Part shown: positions 1 to 8,524 of the stretch, one piece after another
Position numbering within the stretch: position 1 is the first letter of the stretch
Layout of the letters: each line of letters starts with the position of its first letter
NCBI RefSeq assembly: GCF_027857615.1
Contig: NZ_JAQIFT010000004.1
Span: 1-51,624 of the forward strand
Source: Holtiella tumoricola
GTDB taxonomy: Bacteria > Bacillota > Clostridia > Lachnospirales > Cellulosilyticaceae
Length of the DNA: 51,624 bases
Direction of reading: 5' to 3'
Program-made: the position numbers and the translations under genes
The notes under the pieces: generated by a model
What the model saw: only the letters and a program-made list of their open reading frames with translations
Told to the model about the DNA's origin: nothing
The model's database searches: none

Positions 1-23
1 AAAAGAACTTTGTCAGCGGTCTG

Positions 24-60
24 AGAACAAGCTCACTTTAGGTGAGCTTGTTCTAGTTTT
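24..60 (+). terminator. Intrinsic terminator of an upstream gene
   Basis: A perfect 13-bp inverted repeat (24-36 with 42-54) has a 5-nt loop and is followed by AGTTTT. The gene it ends lies left of the window. The hairpin separates it from the promoter at 114. Confidence 0.85.
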
Positions 61-113
61 AACTAAATTATTTATCTTAAAGTATAAATATGTTTATAAG
101 AATAACTATTTTC

Positions 114-142
114 TTGACAGTAATAGCATAAAAGTATATAAA
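114..142 (+). promoter_or_regulatory. Sigma-A-type promoter for the AI-2E family permease
   Basis: TTGACA (114-119), a 17-nt spacer and TATAAA (137-142) give a near-consensus housekeeping promoter. The start codon is at 246, so the leader is about 95 nt. It contains a small 7-bp hairpin (177-204). Confidence 0.8.
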
Positions 143-245
143 GAAACTATGAAAGATTACAAACACATGGGGAGCAAGAGGTGTTATATAAAGCAATCAC
201 CTCTAATGCAGAGTAATATAAAACTAATAGAAAGAAGACTAAAGA

Positions 246-1415
246 ATGGAAATAAAAAAAGAAAACTTAAAGAAAATATTTTTTGGTGTTATAGCACTTA
301 TTATATTCTATTGGGCATTACAAAATAATATAGAAGTAATGTCTTGGGTTCATAATGGGATTGGCTTATTTGCACCCATTATACTAGGACTTGCAATAGC
401 CTTTTTAATCAACATCCCAATGAGAGCTATAGAAAAAACAATTTTTAGAAAGCAAACAGAAACTGTAAAAAAGATTCAAAGACCAGTAAGTTTAGTGTTA
501 GCAATGCTATTAATGGTATCTATTGTTATTCTTGTTATGGTTATTATTGTGCCAGAGCTTATACGTACTATTTTAATTATCAAAGATAGTGTTCCAGGAT
601 TTGTTATACAAGTACAAAATATACTTAATAATTTATTAGAACATTTCCCAGATTTAGCAAACCAAATTACTGTTTCAATTGATTGGGCAGAAATAGGTAA
701 GAAAATCTTAGAATGGGTCCAACATGGGGCAGCAGCTTTTGCGGGATCAACCTTTAGTGCAATATCAGCCACTTTTAGTGGTGTATTTACTTTTGTGCTA
801 GGGCTTGTTTTAGCTATTTATGTCCTATTACAAAAAGAAAAGCTAGCTATGCAAGTGAGAAAGGTATTTTATGCATATGGAAAAGAGCGTAGAGTAGACG
901 AGGTGTTGCGTATTGTAGCAATTGCTAACAAAGCTTTTAGTAATTTCTTTACAGGACAATGTTTAGAAGCAGTTATTATAGGTGTTCTATTCTTTGTAAC
1001 GATGTCTTTAACAGGCTTCCCTTATGCTTTAATGATTTCAGTAACAATAGGATTTACAGCTTTGATTCCTATCTTTGGTGCTTTTTTAGGATGCTTTATA
1101 GGGGTATTCCTTATCCTTGTAACATCACCAGTACAGGCTGTATGGTTTATCATCCTATTCCTTATCCTTCAACAAGTTGAAGGAAACTTCATTTATCCAC
1201 GTGTAGTAGGGGGGTCAATAGGGCTTCCTGGAATATGGGTATTAATTGCTGTTACAATAGGGGGGAATATGTTTGGGGTATTAGGTATGCTTGTTATGGT
1301 ACCAATGTGCTCAGTTATCTATACTCTTCTGAGAGAAGATACTTATAAGCGTTTAAATGAAAAACATGTTAATAACAAAAAAATTGAAGGTAAAATCCAG
1401 GACAATAAGCATTAG
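246..1415 (+). CDS. AI-2E family (UPF0118) membrane transporter
   Basis: This 389-residue polytopic membrane protein belongs to the AI-2E transporter family (PF01594), whose members export or transport small molecules or ions; the real substrate is usually unknown. About seven to eight hydrophobic segments are visible, beginning at residues 9-24 and 39-56. A long soluble stretch lies near residues 100-160. The conserved C-terminal region reads LQQVEGNFIYPRVVGGSIGLPGIWVLIAV, in pieces typical of the family. It is monocistronic: its own promoter lies at 114-142 and a bidirectional terminator follows immediately. No strong Shine-Dalgarno is seen before the ATG, only a purine-rich AGAAAGAAG. The family call is firm; the substrate cannot be read from sequence. 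Confidence 0.9.
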   Translation: MEIKKENLKKIFFGVIALIIFYWALQNNIEVMSWVHNGIGLFAPIILGLAIAFLINIPMRAIEKTIFRKQTETVKKIQRPVSLVLAMLLMVSIVILVMVIIVPELIRTILIIKDSVPGFVIQVQNILNNLLEHFPDLANQITVSIDWAEIGKKILEWVQHGAAAFAGSTFSAISATFSGVFTFVLGLVLAIYVLLQKEKLAMQVRKVFYAYGKERRVDEVLRIVAIANKAFSNFFTGQCLEAVIIGVLFFVTMSLTGFPYALMISVTIGFTALIPIFGAFLGCFIGVFLILVTSPVQAVWFIILFLILQQVEGNFIYPRVVGGSIGLPGIWVLIAVTIGGNMFGVLGMLVMVPMCSVIYTLLREDTYKRLNEKHVNNKKIEGKIQDNKH

Positions 1416-1424
1416 AATACTAAT

Positions 1425-1462
1425 AAAAAAAGAGGCCGTTTTAGAAACGACCTCTTTTTTTA
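1425..1462. terminator. Bidirectional terminator between convergent genes
   Basis: The stem AGAGGCCGTT/AACGACCTCT (1431-1440 with 1446-1455, one mismatch) is bordered by an A-run on the left and a T-run on the right. It can therefore end both the permease gene and the convergent GH109-type gene, whose stop codon lies at 1467. Confidence 0.85.
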
Positions 1463-1466
1463 TTGT

Positions 1467-2720
1467 TTATTTGTAAAGTTCATCGCATACACGACTTAAG
1501 CAATATTTGCTTGCAGCCTCTTCTTGGCGATGCATCCATTTCCCGTTTGTAAAGTCTGGGATTGCAACAGGCATGCTACCCATAGCAATAGATTGTTCAG
1601 ATAATGCACCAATGCACATCCAAGCAGCTGTATCATAGGCATCGATTGGTACTTCAGTACCTGCCTTAGCACATTCAAAGAAGGCTTTAAGAACGAGCCA
1701 GTCCATACCACCGTGGCCACCTTGTACACCCTCAGTTAAGAATTGCTTCCAAAGTGGGTGATCATATTCTTCTCTGTACTTTTCAACATTACCCCATTGT
1801 TCATTCCATTTGAAGTCATATTCATTATGTTCTCCATCTAAGAATAGAGTCATGTTATCTTCTAGGAACATTGCTTTAGTACCTTGTACTCTAAAGCCTC
1901 TAGAGTAAGCACGAGGAAGAGTAGTATCTAAAGTGATAATGATTGTTTCACCATGAGCACATTTGATAGAAGTGGTAACCACATCACCTTGAGTGAAGTG
2001 TGTATTCATAAGTGCTTCATCATCAGATTTATGCTGTGCAATATACTCGTGCATACCACGTGCTTTAGAAGACATAGAAGTTAAAGAAAGCATACGGTTG
2101 CCGCGGTTAATATCAAGAACTTTAGCGATAGGCCCAATTTCGTGAGTAGGGTAGTTTTCGCAGTTACGGTTTGAGTAGTTTACGAGACGATAATGTCTGT
2201 TTTCCTTCCCGTATCCAATTTCTTCTCTAAGGTCATGTTGGTATCCACCTTGGCAATGAACTACTTCACCAAAGATTCCTTTTTTAACCATGTTAAGTAC
2301 CATAAGCTCTTCACGACCATAGCAGCAGTTTTCAAGCATCATACATGGTACACCTGTTCTTTCGTAAGCTTTTACAAGGTCCCAACATTCTTCTACAGAG
2401 TAGGCACCGCCTACTTCCATACCTACATATTTTCCAGCTTCCATAGCTTCTATAGCAATTTGAATATGTCCAGTCCAAGCACTTGAGATGACAATAGCAT
2501 CTACTTCTGGCATTGCCAAGATTTCTTTGTAGTCAGTTGTAGCAACAGGTGTTGTACCACGTGAAGCATTCACTGCGTTAGCAGCACCTTCAGCACGGTC
2601 AGCATAAGTATCGCATACAGCAACGATATTAATATCTTCCATATGTAAAATAACGCCATGTAAAAGGCCCATACCACGTGCACCAGCACCGATAAGACCA
2701 ATATTAAGTTGAGTTTTCAT
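1467..2720 (-). CDS. GH109-type alpha-N-acetylgalactosaminidase (Gfo/Idh/MocA fold)
   Basis: This 417-residue protein has an N-terminal NAD-binding Rossmann motif (GLIGAGARGMG, residues 8-18). It carries the signature blocks of family GH109: MMLENCCYGREELMVLNMV (about 127-145), the GGYQHDL block (158-164) and YPTH...GP. Tyr190 and His193 in YPTH match the Tyr/His pair described for the Elizabethkingia GH109 enzyme. Family GH109 removes terminal alpha-GalNAc through an NAD-dependent oxidation/elimination mechanism. There is no signal peptide, so action is probably cytoplasmic on imported glycans. The start is the ATG at 2720, preceded by AAGGAG eight bases upstream; an in-frame TTG at 2741 has no such site. 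It is the second gene of an operon, 32 bp after the GH123-like gene. An ordinary oxidoreductase is the alternative. Confidence 0.85.
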   Translation of the reverse strand: MKTQLNIGLIGAGARGMGLLHGVILHMEDINIVAVCDTYADRAEGAANAVNASRGTTPVATTDYKEILAMPEVDAIVISSAWTGHIQIAIEAMEAGKYVGMEVGGAYSVEECWDLVKAYERTGVPCMMLENCCYGREELMVLNMVKKGIFGEVVHCQGGYQHDLREEIGYGKENRHYRLVNYSNRNCENYPTHEIGPIAKVLDINRGNRMLSLTSMSSKARGMHEYIAQHKSDDEALMNTHFTQGDVVTTSIKCAHGETIIITLDTTLPRAYSRGFRVQGTKAMFLEDNMTLFLDGEHNEYDFKWNEQWGNVEKYREEYDHPLWKQFLTEGVQGGHGGMDWLVLKAFFECAKAGTEVPIDAYDTAAWMCIGALSEQSIAMGSMPVAIPDFTNGKWMHRQEEAASKYCLSRVCDELYK

Positions 2721-2752
2721 GATTAAGCTCCTTTTGCGCAAGTGAAATTGGT

Positions 2753-4399
2753 TTATAAATATTTTTTGATTTCTTTATTAATAGTATCTCTAAAGTTTAG
2801 TAAATAGTTTGCATCATGAGGGTAGCTTGAGAAAGTAATTGGAGCATCAAGTGTACCTTCCATCAGTTCTAATACATGTTCTTTTGAAGTAAGTGATGCA
2901 AGAAGTTGCATTGCACGTAAATCATAGAGTGCTTCTGCAAATACTTTAATACGAATAGAGCAAATTGTACCATCTTCTCCAGGATAAACTAAGAAGGAGT
3001 CTCCAGAAGCAAAAGCAGAACCTGCATCTGTTATTTTGTAAGGGTCAATAGCCTTTTTAGAGTATTGTGTATTATAGAAGTTATACCCCCAATGTAAGAA
3101 GCCTACAATATCATATTTAAAGAGTTGTAATCCAATAATACGATTACGGAAGCTAGGAAGTGCCATGAAACGGTTACTTACTTGATTGGTTTGTGCACAG
3201 CAGTAATAAGTCCAAAGGTTAGGTACACCAGCTTCTATAAATGGATGAATATGATCATTTGCAGGAATCGGTAATTTAAGTGCTCCTGTTTGATAGAATT
3301 CTAAGTTAGAAAGTGCATCGATAATTGGATAACCTTCTAAGTGTTTTTCTACTAAGCTAAGTGCAAATTTGTAAGATTCTAAGTGCTCTAAGCTTGGTTC
3401 ATCTGAAATATGGAAGTAACATTTATCTTTTAATCCATAGCTTTCAAGGTATTGTAAAAGTTGTGGTAAAAATGTATCTAAGAAAGTTTTATAGGCAGGG
3501 TCTTTTGCTAAAGTATTCCAACCGAAAATTTGAGTCAGTTCACCATTTACATTGGCCATAATCTTAGGTATAGCAAAGGCACCCCATTGAGTGAATAAGT
3601 GAGACATTTCAAAGTACTCAATCCCCACTCTTTTAGCCGCTTCAATCCAACGACCTAATTTATCAAAGTTGAAGCTATATGTATCGTTGTTTACAGTTAC
3701 ATCAACAAGTTGAACTGTAAGACGTTCGCCACCGATTTCAGTATCTAAAGGTGGTGTAAAGAGTGGTGTAAGAATCATGTTGATACCATGAGTAGCAGCT
3801 GTTTGCATATAAGCTTCAACAAGTTCCCAATACCTTTCGGAGAATACATCTATATTGTAGAAGTTAGCAATACAGTCTGTATGGAACCATTCTGTATGAA
3901 GAAGTGTTTGTTTAGGTAAAAGTCCATCAATAATCTCTAAGTTGAGTGTTTCTCTTGCTACTTCAGCACCAGAAGCATCTTGGAAGATGATTGTAATAGA
4001 ATGTGTACCAGCAGGAAGCGTATTTGTACTTGCAACTTCAATCCATAAGCTTTTCCAGTGGTTTGGAATAATTTTAATACAATCATTGTCTAGTGGCTCG
4101 AGTACATCAGGGAGTAAACAAGGCATAGTAGTAAAGTATTCTTCATCAGAACCAGGAGGACATGGGTAGTTTGATGGTACTAAGCCTACAGATGTAACAC
4201 TAATGTATTCTTTAAGAGGTGAATCAATAGAAACAGTAACAGGACCTCTCCAAAGCCAAGCATGATCTGTACTTTGATAAGCTACTTGGAAGTTAAATGT
4301 TTCATTTTTGAAAATAGATGGTTGTGAGACAAGAGTAGAAATAGGTTGCTCTTGAGGTAAAACTTTTTCTAAAGAGGAAAGCAAAATTGTAGATAACAT
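2753..4399 (-). CDS. GH123-like (DUF4091) glycoside hydrolase
   Basis: This 548-residue protein has a beta-rich N-terminal half (about 25-160) and a TIM-barrel-like C-terminal half. The hallmark YFHISDEP (328-335) holds adjacent Asp333-Glu334, the acid pair of the GH123/DUF4091 catalytic domain (PF13320). Known GH123 enzymes are exo-beta-N-acetylgalactosaminidases using substrate-assisted catalysis. The motif GFLHWGYNFYNTQ near residue 447 recurs as GFLHWGGSYF in the paralogue at 19545-21167. No signal peptide is present. A ribosome-binding AAGGAG lies about 10 bases upstream of the ATG. It is the first gene of the minus-strand operon and diverges from the GH29 operon. Family membership is well supported; the exact sugar (beta-GalNAc or another) is inferred. 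Confidence 0.8.
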   Translation of the reverse strand: MLSTILLSSLEKVLPQEQPISTLVSQPSIFKNETFNFQVAYQSTDHAWLWRGPVTVSIDSPLKEYISVTSVGLVPSNYPCPPGSDEEYFTTMPCLLPDVLEPLDNDCIKIIPNHWKSLWIEVASTNTLPAGTHSITIIFQDASGAEVARETLNLEIIDGLLPKQTLLHTEWFHTDCIANFYNIDVFSERYWELVEAYMQTAATHGINMILTPLFTPPLDTEIGGERLTVQLVDVTVNNDTYSFNFDKLGRWIEAAKRVGIEYFEMSHLFTQWGAFAIPKIMANVNGELTQIFGWNTLAKDPAYKTFLDTFLPQLLQYLESYGLKDKCYFHISDEPSLEHLESYKFALSLVEKHLEGYPIIDALSNLEFYQTGALKLPIPANDHIHPFIEAGVPNLWTYYCCAQTNQVSNRFMALPSFRNRIIGLQLFKYDIVGFLHWGYNFYNTQYSKKAIDPYKITDAGSAFASGDSFLVYPGEDGTICSIRIKVFAEALYDLRAMQLLASLTSKEHVLELMEGTLDAPITFSSYPHDANYLLNFRDTINKEIKKYL

Positions 4400-4533
4400 C
4401 TAATGTAATCTCCTTAATGTGGTTTTTGTTGTATAAATTATATAATACTAGATTGTATAAATTATAATAGTATAAAAATTGAGTGTCAATAAAAAAACAG
4501 ACAAAAAATAATAAAAAATATAATTAATTTTAC

Positions 4534-4561
4534 TGTTTTTTTATCAAAAACATAGTAAAAT
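4534..4561 (+). promoter_or_regulatory. Probable promoter of the GH29-GH18 operon
   Basis: TAAAAT at 4556-4561 is a good -10. The matching upstream element (TGTTTT at 4534) is weak, so activator dependence is possible. The -10 overlaps TAGTAAA (4553-4559), a word found upstream of several other operons in this window. The opposite half of the gap (4400-4470) holds several TATAAT-like words that could serve the divergent GH123-like operon. Confidence 0.5.
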
Positions 4562-4592
4562 AGAAGGGACACATATTCTAGGAGGTAAGTAA

Positions 4593-6023
4593 ATGTCACA
4601 AAATACTTTAGTAGAAAGATTAGTAAGTACTGTCCCTTCTAAAAGACAACTTGCTTGGCATGAGTTAGAGTTCTATGCTTTTATTCATTTTGGGATTAAT
4701 ACTTTTTATGATCGTGAGTGGGGGAATGGGCAAGAAGACCCGGCTATGTTTAATCCTACAGAATTAGATACAGATCAATGGGTACAAACTATTAAAGCAG
4801 CAGGGATGAAAGCCATTCTTCTTACATGTAAACATCATGATGGCTTCTGCTTATGGCCAAGTGCATATACAGAGTTTAGTATCAAAAATAGTCCATACAA
4901 AGATGGCAAAGGTGATCTTGTAAAAGAGCTTGCAGAGTCTTGTAAAAAACACGACATGAAGTTTGGAGTCTATTTATCACCATGGGATCAAAATAGTTCA
5001 GTATATGGTGACTCAGAAAAATACGATGACTACTTTATCAATCAACTTACAGAACTTCTTACAAACTATGGACCAATCTTTAGTGTGTGGTTTGATGGTG
5101 CTTGTGGAGAAGGACCAAATGGTAAAAAACAAATTTACAATTGGGAAAGATACTACGCATGTATCAGAGAACTTCAACCAGATGCAGTTATTAATATCTC
5201 AGGACCAGATATTAGATGGTGTGGAAATGAAGCTGGGCATTGTAGAGAATCTGAATGGAACGTGGTACCAAAACGTTTAACAGATCCTGCTTATACAGCT
5301 GAGCATTCACAACAAGAAGACAATGAAGCCTTTAGAGAAAGACCAGTTTCTTTCTTAGATCAAGATTTAGGTAGTTTAGAAGCACTAAAAGATGAAAAAG
5401 AATTTATTTGGTACCCATCAGAAGTGGATACATCTATTCGTCAAGGCTGGTTCTATCATAAACATGAAGATGATAAAGTAAGAAGCTTAGAAACATTATT
5501 AGAAATCTACTACAATTCGGTAGGCGGAAATGCATCTTTACTTCTTAACATTCCAGTTGATGGAAGAGGTTTAGTACATGAAAATGATGCAAAACGTCTA
5601 CAAGAGCTAGGTACATATATTAAGGAAGCTTTTGCTTCAAATGTTGCACCAAAAGCGAAAGTCACAACAGATACTGCATATGAAGATGCATATGATGTAA
5701 CTCATGTTTTAACAGCAGATAGAGGCTACTTTAAGCCAGCACAAAACGAAGAAAGTGTTACTTTACGTTTTGAGCTTGATCAAGCTTATGCTATCAATCA
5801 TGTTGTATTACAAGAAGAGCTTACAGAAAGTCAACGTATTGAATCCTTTGAAATCTGGGTTAAAAAAGCTGATGAGATGGAAAAAGTTTATGGAAAAACT
5901 GTAGTAGGCTCAAAACGTATTTGTAAGTTTGATGCAGTGAATACAGATGTTGTAGAAGTACGTATTACAGCATCTAGAATTTATCCAACACTTAAGTTTG
6001 TTGGCATTTATGAGGCACAATAA
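4593..6023 (+). CDS. Alpha-L-fucosidase, GH29 (subfamily B-like)
   Basis: This 476-residue enzyme hydrolyses terminal alpha-L-fucose. The GH29 barrel starts at once (IHFGINTF near 31), followed by CKHHDGFCLWPS (79-90) and VWFDGA with the expected nucleophile Asp168. GNEAG with Glu213 matches the acid/base region of the B-type enzymes, which favour alpha-1,3/1,4-fucose in Lewis-type structures. YNSVGGNASLLLNIP and a C-terminal beta-sandwich (about 350-476, carbohydrate-binding-like) also agree. No signal peptide is present. GGAGG lies 8 bases before the ATG. It is the first gene of a four-gene operon. The A/B subfamily and linkage are inferred from motifs. Confidence 0.92.
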   Translation: MSQNTLVERLVSTVPSKRQLAWHELEFYAFIHFGINTFYDREWGNGQEDPAMFNPTELDTDQWVQTIKAAGMKAILLTCKHHDGFCLWPSAYTEFSIKNSPYKDGKGDLVKELAESCKKHDMKFGVYLSPWDQNSSVYGDSEKYDDYFINQLTELLTNYGPIFSVWFDGACGEGPNGKKQIYNWERYYACIRELQPDAVINISGPDIRWCGNEAGHCRESEWNVVPKRLTDPAYTAEHSQQEDNEAFRERPVSFLDQDLGSLEALKDEKEFIWYPSEVDTSIRQGWFYHKHEDDKVRSLETLLEIYYNSVGGNASLLLNIPVDGRGLVHENDAKRLQELGTYIKEAFASNVAPKAKVTTDTAYEDAYDVTHVLTADRGYFKPAQNEESVTLRFELDQAYAINHVVLQEELTESQRIESFEIWVKKADEMEKVYGKTVVGSKRICKFDAVNTDVVEVRITASRIYPTLKFVGIYEAQ

Positions 6024-6060
6024 TTGATACTAGAAATATGAACAACGGGGGAAGAAGATA

Positions 6061-7086
6061 GTGAGTTTAAATAAACATAGATTAATAGGATATGTTCACA
6101 CGCAAGATTTAAAGACGGTAACAGATGATGATGCAAGAAATCTAGATATTATTAATATTGCGTTTGGCCATATTGTAAATAGCGCCATAGAATGGAATGT
6201 TTTTGACGTGGTGGAACAAATGGAGAGACTAAAAGGTCTCAATCCAACACTCAAATTCATTTTATCTATAGGTGGATGGAGTGCAGGTGGTTTCTCTGAA
6301 GCAGCAGCGACTGAAGAAGGTAGAAAGTCTGTAGCTAAGAGTGCACTTTATTGGATGAAGAAATATAACTTAGATGGTATAGACTTAGACTGGGAGTATC
6401 CATCTTACACAGTAGCAGGAATTAAAGGTTGTAGAGAAGATAAACAAAACTTTACTCTACTTCTAAAAGAGATGAGAGAAGCTTTTGATGAAGTGAATAA
6501 AGCATATATGCTTACTATTGCAGCAGGCGGTGGGAAGTACTACTTAAAAGGTGTTGAAATGGGAGAAGCGATCAAGTACTTAGATTATGTACAGCTTATG
6601 ACCTATGACCTAAGAGGTGGATTCCAGACCTTAACGGGACATCATACCAACTTATATCCTTCAGAATTAGACCTTTTCGACTTTAGTACAAAAGAAGCAG
6701 TAGATGACTTTATGGCAGCTGGTGTGCCAGCAGAAAAGATTGTTATTGGTGTAGCTTTCTATAGCAGAATGTGGAGAGGTGTACCAGATGTTGACCATGG
6801 TTATTTACAAATGGCCGAGACTGTAGGTACATATGGACCAGGTTACTGTAAGCTAGTAGAAGAGTATATCAATAAAAATGGATTTGTGAGACATTGGGAT
6901 GATGTAGCCAAAGCACCTTATTTGTTCAATGGGAATACATTCATTTCTTATGATGATCCAGAATCTATTCATCATAAAATTGCTTATATGAAAGAGCAAA
7001 ATTTAGGTGGTATTATGTACTGGGAATATTGTACAGATACAACAAGAACCTTAACAGGTGTCATGAGAAAAGAAATAGAAGGCTAA
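6061..7086 (+). CDS. GH18 family chitinase-like glycosidase
   Basis: This 341-residue enzyme carries the GH18 signature DGIDLDWEYP (105-114), with Asp105, Asp108, Asp110 and the acid Glu112. It also has the conserved strand motif LSIGGWSAGGFS (68-79) and MTYDLRGG. The C-terminal part (FISYDDPESIHHK, GGIMYWEY) resembles chitinases with an insertion domain rather than typical protein-deglycosylating endo-enzymes. Family GH18 cleaves beta-1,4 GlcNAc linkages by substrate-assisted catalysis, so chito-oligosaccharides or the N-glycan chitobiose core are possible substrates. It lacks a secretion signal and any binding module, suggesting a cytoplasmic role on short oligosaccharides. Translation starts at GTG (6061) with GGGGGAAG upstream. 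It lies 37 bp after the fucosidase. Confidence 0.88.
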   Translation: MSLNKHRLIGYVHTQDLKTVTDDDARNLDIINIAFGHIVNSAIEWNVFDVVEQMERLKGLNPTLKFILSIGGWSAGGFSEAAATEEGRKSVAKSALYWMKKYNLDGIDLDWEYPSYTVAGIKGCREDKQNFTLLLKEMREAFDEVNKAYMLTIAAGGGKYYLKGVEMGEAIKYLDYVQLMTYDLRGGFQTLTGHHTNLYPSELDLFDFSTKEAVDDFMAAGVPAEKIVIGVAFYSRMWRGVPDVDHGYLQMAETVGTYGPGYCKLVEEYINKNGFVRHWDDVAKAPYLFNGNTFISYDDPESIHHKIAYMKEQNLGGIMYWEYCTDTTRTLTGVMRKEIEG

Positions 7087-7177
7087 TAGGGTGAGGCAGA
7101 AATGCCTTACCCCTTCTATGTATTTACCATAGAAAAATAAAATAATAGATTAATAGATAGAAAAAGGAGATAGAATA

Positions 7178-8464
7178 ATGCAACAATGGTTTAGCGAAGC
7201 GAAGCTTGGAATTTTTATTCATTATGGAATTTATGCAGTAAAAGGGGTATCAGAATCTTGGTCATTCTATCACGGTAGACTTTCACACGAAGAATACTTA
7301 GATCAGTTAAATGGTTTTACAGCAAAGAACTTTGATGCAGATAAATGGGCAGAGCTTATTGAAAAAGCTGGTGCACGTTATGCAGTACTTACATCTAAGC
7401 ATCATGATGGTGTAGCCATGTTTGATACACAGTATAGTGATTTAAGTGTAGTAAAACGTTCACCAGCAAAAAGAGATATTGTCAAAGAGTTTAATGCAGC
7501 CATCCAAAAAAGAGGAATTAGAACGGGCGTATACTTCTCACTTATTGACTGGTCTCATCCAGACTATGCAAGTGTATATGAAGGGGGCAGAGTACCAGAA
7601 GACTTAAGTACAGTGAACAAATATACAAGTCCAACAGATGGTGTACAAGATGAAGCAAGATGGCAAAACTTTGTTCAGTTCAACCGTAATCAATTAGGAG
7701 AACTCCTTACAAACTATGGTCCAGTTGACCTGCTTTGGTTTGATGGAGACTGGGAAAGAAGTGCCGAACAATGGGGCTTACCAGAGTTCAAAACTTACCT
7801 ACAAAGCTTTAACAAAGACATTATTATTAATTCACGCTTTGCAGGACATGGAGATTACAAAACACCAGAACAAGGTATACCAATCACACGTCCAGACGGT
7901 CCATGGGAATTCTGTACAACCATTAACCGTTCATGGGGCTATCAACCACGTGATACACACTACAAAACACTTAAACAAATCCTTAGAATGTTTGTAGACT
8001 GTATCAGTATGGGAGGGAATATGCTTCTTGATATTGGGCCAATGGAAGACGGTACAATTCCACCACAACAAGAAGAAATTTTATTAGGTCTTGGTAAATG
8101 GATTAAAGAAAATGAAGAAGCTGTATTTGGTACAGATGAAGGGATTATGCTTCGTTACTGGGCTGGAGGAAGTACCCTTTCTAAAGATAAGAAAACAGTT
8201 TATTTATTTGTACATGATACACCACAAGAAAGCTTATGCTTAAAAGGTTTATCAACACCAATCAAACGTATTAGTGTCCTGCATACAGGTAAGGAATTAA
8301 CACATGTTGTACATGGTGGGGTGCCTTGGTTCAATATCCCAGGTACAACTTGGATTAATATTTCACCAGAAGATGCACATGAACATATTACAGTTATAAA
8401 AGTTGAATTAGAAGATGAAATTGATATGTATGGTGGATCAGGAGCAGTTGTTACTCATAACTAA
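7178..8464 (+). CDS. Alpha-L-fucosidase, GH29 (subfamily A-like)
   Basis: A second GH29 enzyme, 428 residues long and clearly different from the one at 4593. It shows GIFIHYGIYAV (11-21), SKHHDGVAMFDT (73-84), LLWFDGDW with nucleophile Asp189, and PWEFCTTINRSWGY. GGNMLLDIGPMEDG is the conserved barrel end. The shorter C-terminal beta domain and the WFDGDW context fit the broad-specificity A-type enzymes, which act on alpha-1,2 and other fucosides. There is no signal peptide. AAGGAG precedes the ATG by eight bases. Having both GH29 types side by side suggests fucose in several linkages on the same imported glycan. Confidence 0.92.
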   Translation: MQQWFSEAKLGIFIHYGIYAVKGVSESWSFYHGRLSHEEYLDQLNGFTAKNFDADKWAELIEKAGARYAVLTSKHHDGVAMFDTQYSDLSVVKRSPAKRDIVKEFNAAIQKRGIRTGVYFSLIDWSHPDYASVYEGGRVPEDLSTVNKYTSPTDGVQDEARWQNFVQFNRNQLGELLTNYGPVDLLWFDGDWERSAEQWGLPEFKTYLQSFNKDIIINSRFAGHGDYKTPEQGIPITRPDGPWEFCTTINRSWGYQPRDTHYKTLKQILRMFVDCISMGGNMLLDIGPMEDGTIPPQQEEILLGLGKWIKENEEAVFGTDEGIMLRYWAGGSTLSKDKKTVYLFVHDTPQESLCLKGLSTPIKRISVLHTGKELTHVVHGGVPWFNIPGTTWINISPEDAHEHITVIKVELEDEIDMYGGSGAVVTHN

Positions 8465-8524
8465 ATTGTTTATAATAGAAGAGATAAATAACAACAAAAT
8501 GTTGAACTAGAAAGTAGGCGTATT

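Noticed and set aside
177..204. Small hairpin in the leader of the AI-2E permease gene (7-bp stem AGAGGTG/CACCTCT)
   Set aside because: Too short for a riboswitch or attenuator call and not followed by a T-run; probably chance.
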